From Sneathiellales bacterium (GTDB lineage Bacteria; Pseudomonadota; Alphaproteobacteria; JANQFL01): DNA of 64,000 bases. Below, piece by piece: positions 42,605-52,131 of this stretch; position 1 is the first letter of the stretch, and every line of letters begins with the position of its first letter. The translations under genes and the position numbers were made by a program. The DNA lies in contig JANQFL010000105.1 in the NCBI GenBank assembly GCA_028277845.1, positions 1-64,000 of the forward strand. The letters are read 5' to 3'. A model generated the notes under the pieces. It did no database searches, had not been told where the DNA came from, and was given only the letters and a program-made list of their open reading frames with translations.

Positions 42605-43561
42605 TTAACGATCCGTCGCCGACGGCGGCTGGCGGGACAGTCCGGTGATCTCGGCATACAGCGCGTCCGTCATCTCGATGTCGGCGCCCCGCAGGGCGGG
42701 TTGCAACTGTTCGAGACTGCGAGCACCGATGATCGGCGCCGTGACGGCCGGATGCGCGCCGGCCCAGGCGACGGCCAAAGATACCGGGTGTACCCCTTGG
42801 TCCCGGGCCACGGCCGTAAAGGCCTCGGCCACGTCGAACACCCAATCGTCTTTGTAGCGCTCCTTGTACATCTGATTACGCATCAGCCGTCCGTCGGCCG
42901 GGCGGTTGTTTTTCGTGTACTTGCCGCTGAGCAGACCGCCGCCGACGGGAGAATAAGTGATGACGCCGATATTTTCCGCGCGCGCCAATGGGAATATCTC
43001 CACTTCGGCCTGGCGTTTGACCAGTGAATACATGGGTTGGATCACATCGAACCGGGGCCAACGGTTTTTCTCGGATATGCCGAGTCCCTTGGCAACCTGC
43101 CAAGCGGCGTAATTGCTGGCACCGAGATAGAGCACCTTGCCATCGGCCACCAGTTGTTCCAGCGCCCGCAGGGTTTCCTCCAACGGCACGCTGTCTTCCC
43201 AGCGGTGCATGAAATAGAGATCCAGCCAGTCGGTGCCGAGGCGCTTCAGACTGTGCTCGACCGCCTGCAGGATATGGCGCCGGTTGCCGCCCTGGGCGTT
43301 GACGTCGTCTCCCATGGGGCCGTGTACCTTGGAGGTGACCACCAGTTCGTCGCGATGCCCGCGGATCAGATCGCCCAGAATGGTCTCGGCCTGCCCATTG
43401 GAATAGACGTCGGCGCAATCGAAAAAATTGATGCCGGCATCACGGCAAGCCGTATACATGCGGCCCGCCTCGGCGGCGTCGGAGTCGCCGCCGAACGACA
43501 TGGTGCCGTAACACAGTTGCGAGACCTGCACACCGGTCTGGCCCAGAAAGGCGTAGTTCAT
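42605..43561 (-). CDS. Aldo/keto reductase
   Basis: 318-residue TIM-barrel NADPH-dependent reductase. The catalytic tetrad is visible as Asp and Tyr in FDCADVYSNGQAE, Lys in VTSKVHGPMG and His in YFMHRWEDSVP. The NADPH site includes VIGARSLEQL near the C-terminus. It resembles the YajO/Tas-like group of general aldehyde reductases. It is 66 bases past the AraC regulator on the same strand, so the two may form a unit. Confidence 0.88.
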   Translation of the reverse strand: MNYAFLGQTGVQVSQLCYGTMSFGGDSDAAEAGRMYTACRDAGINFFDCADVYSNGQAETILGDLIRGHRDELVVTSKVHGPMGDDVNAQGGNRRHILQAVEHSLKRLGTDWLDLYFMHRWEDSVPLEETLRALEQLVADGKVLYLGASNYAAWQVAKGLGISEKNRWPRFDVIQPMYSLVKRQAEVEIFPLARAENIGVITYSPVGGGLLSGKYTKNNRPADGRLMRNQMYKERYKDDWVFDVAEAFTAVARDQGVHPVSLAVAWAGAHPAVTAPIIGARSLEQLQPALRGADIEMTDALYAEITGLSRQPPSATDR

Positions 43562-43627
43562 GACTTTTTCTCGGATTGGAGCGGTCGACGCTGAAAGCTA
43601 TCACCAATGCGCCGGTTCGGAAATCGT

Positions 43628-44584
43628 CTACGCCGCCGAGCGGCGGACGCTGCCGGGAGACACGCCGAACACGCGCTTGAACGCGCGGCAAAAGGCCGCT
43701 TCGGAGGTGTAGCCAAGTCCGGCCGCAAGCGCCGCCAGGGAGTCCGTTGTTTCCTGCAGACGCGTGTGGGCCAGATTCATACGCCACTGGGTAAGATACT
43801 GCATCGCCGACTGGCCGACCTTGTCCGTGAACCGGGCGCAAAATGCGGAACGCGACATGCCGGCCTCGGCTGCGAGGGTTTCGATACTCCACGGTTTCTC
43901 GGGCGTCCGGTGAATGGCCGCCAGCGCCCGGCCGATCTGATCGTCCCGCAGCGCACCCAACCAGCCCCGCTCGGCTTCGGCCGCCGAAGCCAGCCAGGAC
44001 CGGATGGCTTGAATGACGAGGATATCGGCCAGACGGGTGATCACCGTCTCACCGCCGGGGCGTAACGCACGCGCTTCGCGGGCGATGAACCGCAACGTGC
44101 TTTGCAGCCAGCCGCCGGTGTCGTCGTCCCAGGCATCGATTTGCAGGACCTTGGGCAGCAGGGCGATGAGATGCCGGGCGGCGACATGATCGAATCGTAC
44201 CACCACGCAGATGGCCTGGGTCAATTCGCCACCACCGCCATGGTGCATGATCTCATAACGGTCGCTGATCTTCTCGACAGGCAAGTCGAACAGGGGATCG
44301 GCACGCGCGCCCGGTTCGCTGCTCAGGCGATGCCCCATGCCGTGCGGAACCAGCGTCAAGGTGCCGGGTTCCAGGTGGAAGCGTTCGCCGTCCTCCGTTT
44401 CCAGCCAACCCTGACCGGCGGTCACGACGTGCAGCATCATGCATCCTTCGATCGGCGGCATGTCCACGCCCCAGGGGGCCGTCAACTCCGAGCGACAGTA
44501 AAGCGTGCCCGTCAGACGAAGCAGGTGCAGCGTTTCGCCCAGCGGATCGACATAGTGTGGCAACGTGACTTCGGGTTCGGTCAT
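43628..44584 (-). CDS. AraC-family regulator with cupin-like ligand domain
   Basis: 318-residue regulator with an N-terminal cupin-type domain (APWGVDMPPIEGCMMLHVV, a typical AraC_binding_2 pattern) and a C-terminal AraC domain with WSIETLAAEAGMSRSAFCAR and ALAAGLGYTSEAAFCRAFKR. It is typical of regulators next to NmrA and AKR genes. It diverges from the NAD(P)H-binding gene across 44585-44728, and could control it and the AKR. The start at 44584 agrees with the beginning of the ligand domain. Confidence 0.86.
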   Translation of the reverse strand: MTEPEVTLPHYVDPLGETLHLLRLTGTLYCRSELTAPWGVDMPPIEGCMMLHVVTAGQGWLETEDGERFHLEPGTLTLVPHGMGHRLSSEPGARADPLFDLPVEKISDRYEIMHHGGGGELTQAICVVVRFDHVAARHLIALLPKVLQIDAWDDDTGGWLQSTLRFIAREARALRPGGETVITRLADILVIQAIRSWLASAAEAERGWLGALRDDQIGRALAAIHRTPEKPWSIETLAAEAGMSRSAFCARFTDKVGQSAMQYLTQWRMNLAHTRLQETTDSLAALAAGLGYTSEAAFCRAFKRVFGVSPGSVRRSAA

Positions 44585-44728
44585 GCATGGACCATCGCAT
44601 CCGAATTCCCGTTTGTCCAGAATTTGTGGATGAATAGCAAAAAATACCGGACAATTTGTCATTGTTGATCCGGATACGGCAACCAATCTTGGAAGGAATT
44701 GCCACTCATCACATGGAGCGAACACGTC

Positions 44729-45589
44729 ATGTCGACATCCCCAATTCTCGTCATCGGACCGACCGGCAAGACCGGCCGGCGGATCGTGCAAAAACTCACG
44801 CAAGGGGGTTTTGCCGTGCGGGAAGGATCCCGCCGGTCGGATCCGCCATTCGACTGGGACCAACCACAGACTTGGCCGGCGGCGTTCGCAGGTGTCAAGG
44901 CCGCCTACGTCACCTTCTATCCCGACCTGGCCGTGCCCGGCGCGCCCGCCGCAATCACGGCGCTTACCAAATGCGCGAAGGAATCCGGGGTGGACCGTCT
45001 GGTGCTGCTGTCCGGGCGGGGCGAGGCCAATGCGCAACGCTGCGAGGACATCGTGCGGCATAGTGGCGTCGGCTACACTTTGATCCGTGCCAGCTGGTTC
45101 AACCAGAATTTCGACGAAGGCCAGTTGCTCGGACCGGTACTGGATGGCGTCGTGGCCATGCCGGCCGGCACCGTCAAGGAACCGTTCGTCGACACCGACG
45201 ACATCGCCGATGTTGCCGTGGCGGCATTGACGGACGCCCGTCATTCGGGACAGCTCTACGAAGTAACCGGGCCTCGCCTGTTGAGCTTCGACGATGTCGC
45301 GGCCGAACTCTCGCGGGCCATCGGACGGAACATTCAATACGCCGCGATCTCCTTCGACCAGTTCCACGCCGCCCTGAACGAAGACGCTGGGCCGGACGTC
45401 GCCGACCTGCTCACCAATCTGTGCAAGGAAGTGTTCGACGGCCGCAACGAATCGCTGGGCGACGGCGTGCCGCGGGCGTTGGGCCGGCCACCCCGGGACT
45501 TCTCCGAATACTGCCGGTCCGTCGCCGCAACCGGCATCTGGTCGATGGATCCGTCCAATGCGGCCATGGCCGCGCAGGGGGGAGACTGA
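44729..45589 (+). CDS. NmrA-family NAD(P)-binding protein
   Basis: 286-residue protein with the Rossmann motif VIGPTGKTGRRIVQKL at the N-terminus and the NmrA pattern afterwards (FVDTDDIADVAVAAL). It lacks YxxxK, as NmrA-type proteins often do. It may reduce a quinone or sense NADP. GGAG precedes ATG 44729. Four bases separate it from the DUF4345 gene, so they form one unit. Confidence 0.84.
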   Translation: MSTSPILVIGPTGKTGRRIVQKLTQGGFAVREGSRRSDPPFDWDQPQTWPAAFAGVKAAYVTFYPDLAVPGAPAAITALTKCAKESGVDRLVLLSGRGEANAQRCEDIVRHSGVGYTLIRASWFNQNFDEGQLLGPVLDGVVAMPAGTVKEPFVDTDDIADVAVAALTDARHSGQLYEVTGPRLLSFDDVAAELSRAIGRNIQYAAISFDQFHAALNEDAGPDVADLLTNLCKEVFDGRNESLGDGVPRALGRPPRDFSEYCRSVAATGIWSMDPSNAAMAAQGGD

Positions 45590-45593
45590 AGCC

Positions 45594-46019
45594 ATGTCGA
45601 CTGCACGCCTGCAATTGATCACGTTGTTGGTATCGGGATTGATCGCCATGGGAATCGGCGGCGCGATCCTGTTCATGCCGGAGTCGTTCTACGCATCCAA
45701 CGGCATCTCGTTGAACGGTCATGCCGGATTGCTCAACGAGGTCCGGGCGTCGGGCGCGGCGGTGCTGGCTTGCGGGGTTTTGGCGGTATCCGGCGCGTTC
45801 GCGGGATCGCTGACGCTCACGGCCCTGATTGTGTCGGCGGTGCTGTATCTGTCCTACGGCCTGTCGCGGCTGGTCAGCATGGCGCTCTACGGCCTTCCCG
45901 CCGAAGGGCTGATCTACGCGGCAGCGTTGGAGTTACTTGTGGGGGCCCTGGCCGCATTTACCTTGCGTCGCCATCTGAGAGATGTGCGAACACCAGCAGC
46001 CCTGTCGTCAGCGACTTAA
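45594..46019 (+). CDS. DUF4345 integral membrane protein
   Basis: 141-residue protein with four predicted helices (for example LITLLVSGLIAMGIGGAIL and SLTLTALIVSAVLYLSYGL). It matches DUF4345, a family without known function. It follows the NmrA gene directly and is probably regulated by the AraC protein on the other side. The stop is 51 bases before the convergent adhesin gene. Confidence 0.8.
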   Translation: MSTARLQLITLLVSGLIAMGIGGAILFMPESFYASNGISLNGHAGLLNEVRASGAAVLACGVLAVSGAFAGSLTLTALIVSAVLYLSYGLSRLVSMALYGLPAEGLIYAAALELLVGALAAFTLRRHLRDVRTPAALSSAT

Positions 46020-46029
46020 GGGACGTGCC

Positions 46030-46059
46030 GAGGAAGGGTCCGGGAACAGAGCCTTCCTC
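46030..46059. terminator. Short inverted repeat between DUF4345 and the adhesin
   Basis: Arms GAGGAAGG (46030-46037) and CCTTCCTC (46052-46059) with a 14-base loop, between the two convergent stops. It could end both messages; no T-run makes this tentative. Confidence 0.45.
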
Positions 46060-46070
46060 ATCCCGCAGAT

Positions 46071-49000
46071 TTACGCGTTCTCCACCTGGAAGTCGGTCGC
46101 CTGTAGCGTCACCCCCTGCACCTGGGCCACGACGGTGTAGCCGTCGTCCGCGCCGTTGGCATCGTGATACAGCGTTCCCGTATCATCGAATAGAAACGCG
46201 GCTTCACCCGTATCCCAGGCCGTACCCGCGCCGTTGGAACCGTCATAGGTGCCGCCGATGAGGGCAAAGGTTTCGCCGTCGACCACATTGGAGACGCCGA
46301 AGGCTGTGGCGTCGAATCCGATCTTGTCACCATCGCCACCGTCGAAATCGGTGATGGTGTCATCCAGCGCTGCTGGATCCGGAACGCCGCCATTGTCGGG
46401 CACGAAGCGCGCATCCGTCAGGGACTTGTAGAGGAACACGTCCGCATCGGCGCCACCGGTCAGTGCGTCGGCACCCGACCCGCCAATCAAAACGTCGTTT
46501 CCGAGGCCACCGTCGATCTGGTCGTTTCCGGCCCCGCCATTGAGAACATTGTCGCCACTATCGCCTGCCAGGATGTCATCGCCGGTATTGGCGTCGTTCA
46601 GCGCCGTCAGCACCACACGGCCGCCATTGAAGTTGACATCGAACTGGAACCCGTCCGCCAGCCCGGCGACGTCATAGGCGAAGTCCTCCTCGTCTCCCGA
46701 CATCGCGCCATCGACCGAAACGACTTCGATGGCGTCGCCCGCACTGGACAGGAAACCGTCAATGAACGAGAAGGTCATGGTTCCGCCGGTTAAATCGGCA
46801 TCGCCGGTAACGGACACGAAATCAGCATCGCCCGGCAACAACCCGGCGATCTCCAAGTCCATATGTCCGTCGAAATCAAGATTACCGTCGATGGCCAGAG
46901 AGCCCACGGAGTGTCCTGGTGCCAAAGTGCCGCCGTCGTAGAACACGTCCGCCATGATGGTACCGTCACCTTCAATCAGCCCGCCGATACCCACATGGAT
47001 TTCATCCGCGCGGACAACCGTATCGTTGTCGACCGTAAGCGTGCCGGTTCCCTCGCCGGATTCCTCGAACTCCGCCCCAAGATAGATGGTCGCGCCGGGC
47101 TTGATTTCAGAGCTGTCGCCACCGGCCAGGAACAATCCGGCGGCGGCGGCAAAGGCGACACCCGACGGCGCCGCCTGCGTGACGATGTCGAATTCATCGA
47201 AGGTACTGAGACCGTCGTTATCCGACGCCGTGACCCGGACCGTCGTGGTTCCCACATCCGCCGCGGACGGCGTGCCCGAGAAGGTACCGGTCAAAGGATC
47301 GAAGCCGAGCCATGTCGGCAACGCGCCGCCGCCGCTCAGAGTCGCCTCGTAGGTCAGCGTATCTCCGGCATCGGGATCACTGAAGGAATTCGCGTCAAAG
47401 ACGTAGTTGAATTCCGCGTTTTCCGACGCCAGTTGGTCCAAAAGCGGCACATCGACCTGAGGCTGCTCGTTGACGTCCTGCAGAAAGACCGTGTAGTCGA
47501 CGGCTTCCGATGTATTGACACCGTCGGATACGGTAATGCCCAGTACGTAAGTGTCGGTGCCTTCGAAATCGAGAACGGCACCAGGAGCAACGTGGATTTC
47601 GCCGTTGTTCGGATTGATGGTGAAGTTGCCATCCTCGTTCCCGGAGACAATCTGGAAGTCCTGCAGGACATCATCGTGATCGTCATCGACCGCCGATATG
47701 GTACGCACCAAAGTACCGGGCGCCGCATTCTCGTCGAAATTGGTGAACTGGCCTGGGTTTACCACGGGCGTTTCATTGACATCGGTAATGCTGACAATGA
47801 CGTCTTCCGGGTCGCTGGTCGTCGAGCCGTTGGTCACGGTCACGCCCAGGACATAGTTGCTCGGCCCGAGAAAGTCGAGGCCAAGCCCGCCCAGCGAAAT
47901 GCCGTCCGGTCCTTCAAAGTCCAGTTGGGCGCCATCGGCCACGGAGATGACGCCGGTAGCGGGATCGATCACGAATTTCCCGAGTTCGTTACCGGAGACG
48001 ATGGCGAACGTCGGAGAAGACCCGGCGTCCTCCACGGCAATGGTACCAATAACCGAAGCGGACGGACTGTTTTCCGCAATCAGGAAGATCTGATCTTGCA
48101 CGACGGCAAAGTTTTCGGCGACGTCCAGGACATTGATCGTGACGCCGACCGGCTCCGATTCGATCGCACCGTCGGACACGGTAATACCGAGTTCGTAGCT
48201 CGTCGTCTGCTCGAAATCGATATCCGCATTCTCGGCGACCGTAATCTGTCCGGTTGCCGGGTCGATCACGAAGTTTCCGTCCGCATTGCCGGATACGATC
48301 TGGAACTGTTGCAGCGTGTCACCGTCCGGATCGCTTCCCAATACCGTCCCGACGACGGTGCCCTCGCCGCTGTTTTCGGCAACGTTGAACGATTGCTCGT
48401 CATTAACCGACGGCGTTTCGTTCACATCCGTGACGGTGACCGCCAGCGTTTCCTGATACGTCTTGCCGCCGCTGTCGGTTGCGATGACGGTGACATCCAC
48501 CGTCGGTTCGGTCTCGTGGTCGAATGCCGCGCCGCTGGCGACCTTGAGCACACCACCTTCGATGACAAAGCGGCCACCGCCATTCCCACCTGGTGCAAAC
48601 GCGAACGTATGCGTATCGCCGTCATCGGGATCACTGGCTGAAAGGGTACCGACCGCTGTGGACGCGGCCGCATCCTCGGGGACCAAAGACGCGGTGATGG
48701 CGATGTCAGTGGGATCCTCATTGACATCGGTGACCGTGACAGAGATCGTTTCCTGGTAGGTCAGATTGCCGGTGCCGTCGTCGGTGGCGATCACCGTGAC
48801 ATCGATGGAGCCTTCGGTCTCGTGGTCGAAGCCGGCGCCGTCGGCGACCCGCAATTCGTTACCGATGATAGCGAACCGGCCGCCACCGTCGCCGCCGGGC
48901 GCGAAGCTGAAGGTATGGCTGTCGCCTTCGTCCGGATCGCTGGCCGACAACACACCGACCACCGTCGCCGGCGCCGCATCTTCGGCCACCGAGGACGCCG

Positions 49001-51641
49001 TGATGGCGATGTCGGTGGGATCCTCGTTGACGTCGGTGACGGTGACGGTCAGCGTCTTCTGCACCGTCTCGTTGCCGCTGTCCTCGGCGATGATCGTGAC
49101 GTCGACCGTCGGTTCGGTCTCGAAGTCGAAGCTGGCGCCGGCCGCCACCCGCAGTTCAGTACCGACGATGACGAACCGGCCGCCACCGTCGCCGCCCGGC
49201 GCGAACGAGAAGGAGTGCGTGTCGCCGGCGTCCACATCCGTGGCCGACAGTGTCCCGACCACGGTCGTGGCCGCTGCGTCTTCAAAGATGTTGCTCGACG
49301 ACAGACCGATGTCCGTCGGTGCTTCGTTAACGTCCGAGACGGCAACCGTGATCGTCTCCTGATAAGTCAGACTGTCGCTGTCCGTCGCAATCACCGTGAC
49401 ATCGACGGACCCTTCGGTTTCATGGTCGAAGGCCGCGCCAGGCGCCACTTGCAGTTGATCGCCGACGATGACGAAGCGACCGCCACCGTCGCCACCGGGG
49501 GCAAACGAAAACGTGTGTGTATCGCCTTCGTCCGGATCGATCGCCGACAAGGTGCCGACCACGGTGCCGGCGGCTGCGTCCTCGGCGACGCTGCTGTCGG
49601 TGATAACGATGTCGGTGGGCACGGTATCGTCATCGTTGACAGTCGCGGTTCCGGTGCCGGTACCGATCGTGCCATTGACCGGATTGCTCAGGTTCAGGCT
49701 GAATTCTTCCGTGTTCTCGGTCGTGCTGTCGTCAATCAACGTAACGACAACGGTTTTTTCCGTCTCACCCGGCGCGAACGTGACCGAACCGGAAACGCCG
49801 GTATAGTCGAGGCCGTCCACCGCCGTACCGTCAGCGGAGGCATAATCCACCGTCAGCGGCAGAACCGCGGCGCCGGTCTTGGTCAGCGTAAAGGTAACCG
49901 TTCCGTCGTCCTCGTCGACTTCGACGTCGCCGATGGAGACGGTCGGCAAAGTCGATATGTCGAGGGTTTCGTCGGCGAACTCAAGATGCTCGATGCCGGT
50001 CAGCGTATCGGTTCCGTCGTCGCCGTCGCTCGCGTCCGTGTCGACGACCGTCACGACGCCGTCGACGATGGTGATCGTATATCCCGCGCCGGCGTCATAG
50101 TCGCCGGAATAAATAGCCGTATCCGTTCCGTCTCCGCCGTCTATGGTATCGTTGCCCGCGCCACCAGTGACCGTGTCGTCCTCTTCTCCGGTATTGATGA
50201 CGTCGTTGCCGCTGCCGCCGATGACCGTGTCCTTGCCGGGTGTGGCGGTGATGTTGTCATTGCCTGATCCACCGTCGACGAAGTCGTCGCCGTCGCCACC
50301 CAATATGGTGTCGTTGCCCGCGCCGCCGAAGATGGTGTCGTTGCCCGCGCCGCCACTGATGAAATCGTCGCCGGCGCCGCCAATCAGGATGTCGTCCCCA
50401 TCAGTGCCGAAAAGCTGAAGACTGGTCGGACCGGTATCTTCATTTATGGGGATCTCGTCATTGTTCCGGTCGCCCCCGGCATCGTCCCGCCGCGTGAACT
50501 CATCGCCCGGATTGTCACGGCCCTCCGGCAGGTCGGGAAGTTTGGGCGGTTCCCACGGTATGGTGACAATGAACTGACCGTTCGAACTACCCGCCGCGGT
50601 CGCGATCGACGCCAATTCCTCGGCTGTCGGATCCAGACCGGCGCGGTCGCCGCCGCCACCGCCGCCTTCGTCGTCCTGTCCGTTCTCGCGGCGGCGCTCG
50701 TCCTCGAGATACAGCAGGTAGATTTTTTCGAGCAACGTGGCCGCGTTGCCGTGAATCGATTGAAAGTTGACCGGCGGGATGATCTGCGGCGGCGTGGGTG
50801 ACGAAAAGAAACTGGAAACCGTGGTCGATTCAAACGCCTCGTCGAGAATTTGCACGCCGCCCGCATTGCTGACCTCGACGACGCCAATGTGCTTGGTGAT
50901 GAGATCGGGCGACAGGGTGAAACGGCTCTCCACGCCCTCGACCTGAACATCGGCATTGACGGTCGTGCCTCGGATCCCGATCGTCGCCACGGGTGTCCGC
51001 ACCGACATGCCCTCGCCATCACCCTTGGCGATCGACCCGGTGATGAAGGCGAACGCGCCCTGCAGGACGGACACCCCCATACCGCCGTCACCCGAGGCCG
51101 CGTTGTAGATCAGGTTGTCGAGCACCATACGGGCGCTGCCACCCATGGAGAAATTGGTGCCGTCGACGAAGACGATGCCGATCTCGCTGCCGCTACCGGT
51201 GGTGATGACGTCGCCCTGGAAGACAGGATCGTTTGTGGCCAATGTGTCCACGGCACCTGAAACGCGGGTGGCGAAAACCTCGCCCTCAATGCTTTTGACC
51301 GTACCGATGGGTTGTCCGCCGATCGTGCCGCCCGCCTGCGCCGTCATTCCCGGTGTCAGTGGTCCGGCGAGCGCCATCGCCAGATCGGGCGCAATTTGTG
51401 CGCCGGTGAACGTTTCCAGGGTCGGTGGCGGCTGCCGGGAGAAAAACGTCTGGACGACGACCGTCGTTCCATCCTCGCCGGACAGAATCAGATCGTCCCC
51501 TTGGCGTGAAAAATCCGCCTTGAGAAGAAAGTCACCGCCGGGCACGGCAACCCGGGTCGAGTCACCGGCATCCAATACGATGGTATTGGCGCCCGAAGCT
51601 CCCCCTGTACCGGGGTCTAGCTCGAAACCTTTTGCCATCAT
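46071..51641 (-). CDS. Giant secreted RTX/cadherin adhesin with FecR domain
   Basis: 1856-residue protein. In order: an N-terminal region; a FecR-like domain at about 115-240 (IGTVKSIEGEVFATRVSG to GIRGTTVNADVQVEG); an acidic linker; a run of RTX calcium-binding nonapeptides (GGAGNDTI) at about 405-490; a Calx-beta domain at about 560-670; four 100-residue cadherin-like repeats; three further cadherin repeats; a dystroglycan-type Ig domain; passenger-type beta repeats; and a second RTX block with the C-terminal type I secretion region (LIGGSGADALTGGADADVF). It is exported by a type I system and should stick to cells or surfaces. GAGGGG precedes ATG 51641. No hlyBD/tolC genes are in the window. 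Confidence 0.9.
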   Translation of the reverse strand: MMAKGFELDPGTGGASGANTIVLDAGDSTRVAVPGGDFLLKADFSRQGDDLILSGEDGTTVVVQTFFSRQPPPTLETFTGAQIAPDLAMALAGPLTPGMTAQAGGTIGGQPIGTVKSIEGEVFATRVSGAVDTLATNDPVFQGDVITTGSGSEIGIVFVDGTNFSMGGSARMVLDNLIYNAASGDGGMGVSVLQGAFAFITGSIAKGDGEGMSVRTPVATIGIRGTTVNADVQVEGVESRFTLSPDLITKHIGVVEVSNAGGVQILDEAFESTTVSSFFSSPTPPQIIPPVNFQSIHGNAATLLEKIYLLYLEDERRRENGQDDEGGGGGGDRAGLDPTAEELASIATAAGSSNGQFIVTIPWEPPKLPDLPEGRDNPGDEFTRRDDAGGDRNNDEIPINEDTGPTSLQLFGTDGDDILIGGAGDDFISGGAGNDTIFGGAGNDTILGGDGDDFVDGGSGNDNITATPGKDTVIGGSGNDVINTGEEDDTVTGGAGNDTIDGGDGTDTAIYSGDYDAGAGYTITIVDGVVTVVDTDASDGDDGTDTLTGIEHLEFADETLDISTLPTVSIGDVEVDEDDGTVTFTLTKTGAAVLPLTVDYASADGTAVDGLDYTGVSGSVTFAPGETEKTVVVTLIDDSTTENTEEFSLNLSNPVNGTIGTGTGTATVNDDDTVPTDIVITDSSVAEDAAAGTVVGTLSAIDPDEGDTHTFSFAPGGDGGGRFVIVGDQLQVAPGAAFDHETEGSVDVTVIATDSDSLTYQETITVAVSDVNEAPTDIGLSSSNIFEDAAATTVVGTLSATDVDAGDTHSFSFAPGGDGGGRFVIVGTELRVAAGASFDFETEPTVDVTIIAEDSGNETVQKTLTVTVTDVNEDPTDIAITASSVAEDAAPATVVGVLSASDPDEGDSHTFSFAPGGDGGGRFAIIGNELRVADGAGFDHETEGSIDVTVIATDDGTGNLTYQETISVTVTDVNEDPTDIAITASLVPEDAAASTAVGTLSASDPDDGDTHTFAFAPGGNGGGRFVIEGGVLKVASGAAFDHETEPTVDVTVIATDSGGKTYQETLAVTVTDVNETPSVNDEQSFNVAENSGEGTVVGTVLGSDPDGDTLQQFQIVSGNADGNFVIDPATGQITVAENADIDFEQTTSYELGITVSDGAIESEPVGVTINVLDVAENFAVVQDQIFLIAENSPSASVIGTIAVEDAGSSPTFAIVSGNELGKFVIDPATGVISVADGAQLDFEGPDGISLGGLGLDFLGPSNYVLGVTVTNGSTTSDPEDVIVSITDVNETPVVNPGQFTNFDENAAPGTLVRTISAVDDDHDDVLQDFQIVSGNEDGNFTINPNNGEIHVAPGAVLDFEGTDTYVLGITVSDGVNTSEAVDYTVFLQDVNEQPQVDVPLLDQLASENAEFNYVFDANSFSDPDAGDTLTYEATLSGGGALPTWLGFDPLTGTFSGTPSAADVGTTTVRVTASDNDGLSTFDEFDIVTQAAPSGVAFAAAAGLFLAGGDSSEIKPGATIYLGAEFEESGEGTGTLTVDNDTVVRADEIHVGIGGLIEGDGTIMADVFYDGGTLAPGHSVGSLAIDGNLDFDGHMDLEIAGLLPGDADFVSVTGDADLTGGTMTFSFIDGFLSSAGDAIEVVSVDGAMSGDEEDFAYDVAGLADGFQFDVNFNGGRVVLTALNDANTGDDILAGDSGDNVLNGGAGNDQIDGGLGNDVLIGGSGADALTGGADADVFLYKSLTDARFVPDNGGVPDPAALDDTITDFDGGDGDKIGFDATAFGVSNVVDGETFALIGGTYDGSNGAGTAWDTGEAAFLFDDTGTLYHDANGADDGYTVVAQVQGVTLQATDFQVENA
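48414..49619 (-). repeat. Four tandem 300-bp cadherin-like repeats within the adhesin
   Basis: Unit borders at the codon for Pro in PTDI fall at 49619, 49319, 49019 and 48713, and the fourth unit ends at the Pro codon of ETPSV (48413). The units are 300, 300, 306 and 300 bases. Each contains the sequence FSFAPGGDGGGRF or a close variant at the same place. The units are very similar in DNA as well as protein, unlike the following cadherin repeats. Confidence 0.9.
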
Positions 51642-51870
51642 GCCACCCCTCGGCATACGCGGGACGGTATTCTCTCGTTCTTATCCGGACGTTCTGTCCG
51701 GAACCGGTCCCACGACAACCGCATCAGTTAGTGGCGCATGCGAAGGCGATCACATTTTTGATACTCACACACGCCTGCAACACGGCCCTTGACGGCAGCC
51801 CTTGTCATTCCCGCCATCACGGTATTTCCAAATTAACAGAAATTTAACCGACTTACGAGGTGAGCGCATG

Positions 51871-51900
51871 AGAAAAAGTAAAAATTGTATTACTTTTTCT
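51871..51900. promoter_or_regulatory. Perfect inverted repeat AGAAAAAGTA/TACTTTTTCT
   Basis: Ten-base arms with a ten-base spacer (51881-51890). It directly abuts the next palindrome. It lies 230 bases upstream of the adhesin start and could be an operator, or a terminator after phnY on the other strand. Confidence 0.55.
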
Positions 51901-51918
51901 TATGTTAACGTTAACATA
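51901..51918. promoter_or_regulatory. Perfect 18-bp palindrome TATGTTAACGTTAACATA
   Basis: A continuous palindrome without spacer, with the central GTTAACGTTAAC. This resembles LacI-family operator half-sites. No LacI gene is in the window. Confidence 0.6.
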
Positions 51919-52131
51919 CCTATTGTTGAGTCAATTATCCAAGAATTACCTTAGAAATTGTTCTTCGTTATCCTCCTTCCATAGTTAACACTTGGCATAA
52001 ATACTCTATATATTGCATGCCTAGAGTTACATCACTTGCCGATACTTTACGTTAGGCGACGTCATAAGGCTCCGCCGAACGCCGGAATTGCGAAAGTTCG
52101 TACACCCACAATTTAGAGGCCGGCTCTTCGC

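Larger units (their letters stand above)
51642..52131. other. 490-bp AT-rich region upstream of the adhesin
   Basis: No confident gene. The region is the promoter area of the adhesin and lies behind phnY. It holds the two palindromes at 51871-51918, and a 28-codon reading frame at 51868-51954 (plus strand) with a GAGGTGA ribosome-site sequence that might encode a tiny peptide. Base composition is much richer in A and T than the rest of the window. Confidence 0.55.

Noticed and set aside
48414-49619. CRISPR-like regular repeats
   Set aside because: The period is 300 bases and the units encode cadherin-like domains in frame. There are no short identical repeats with unique spacers.
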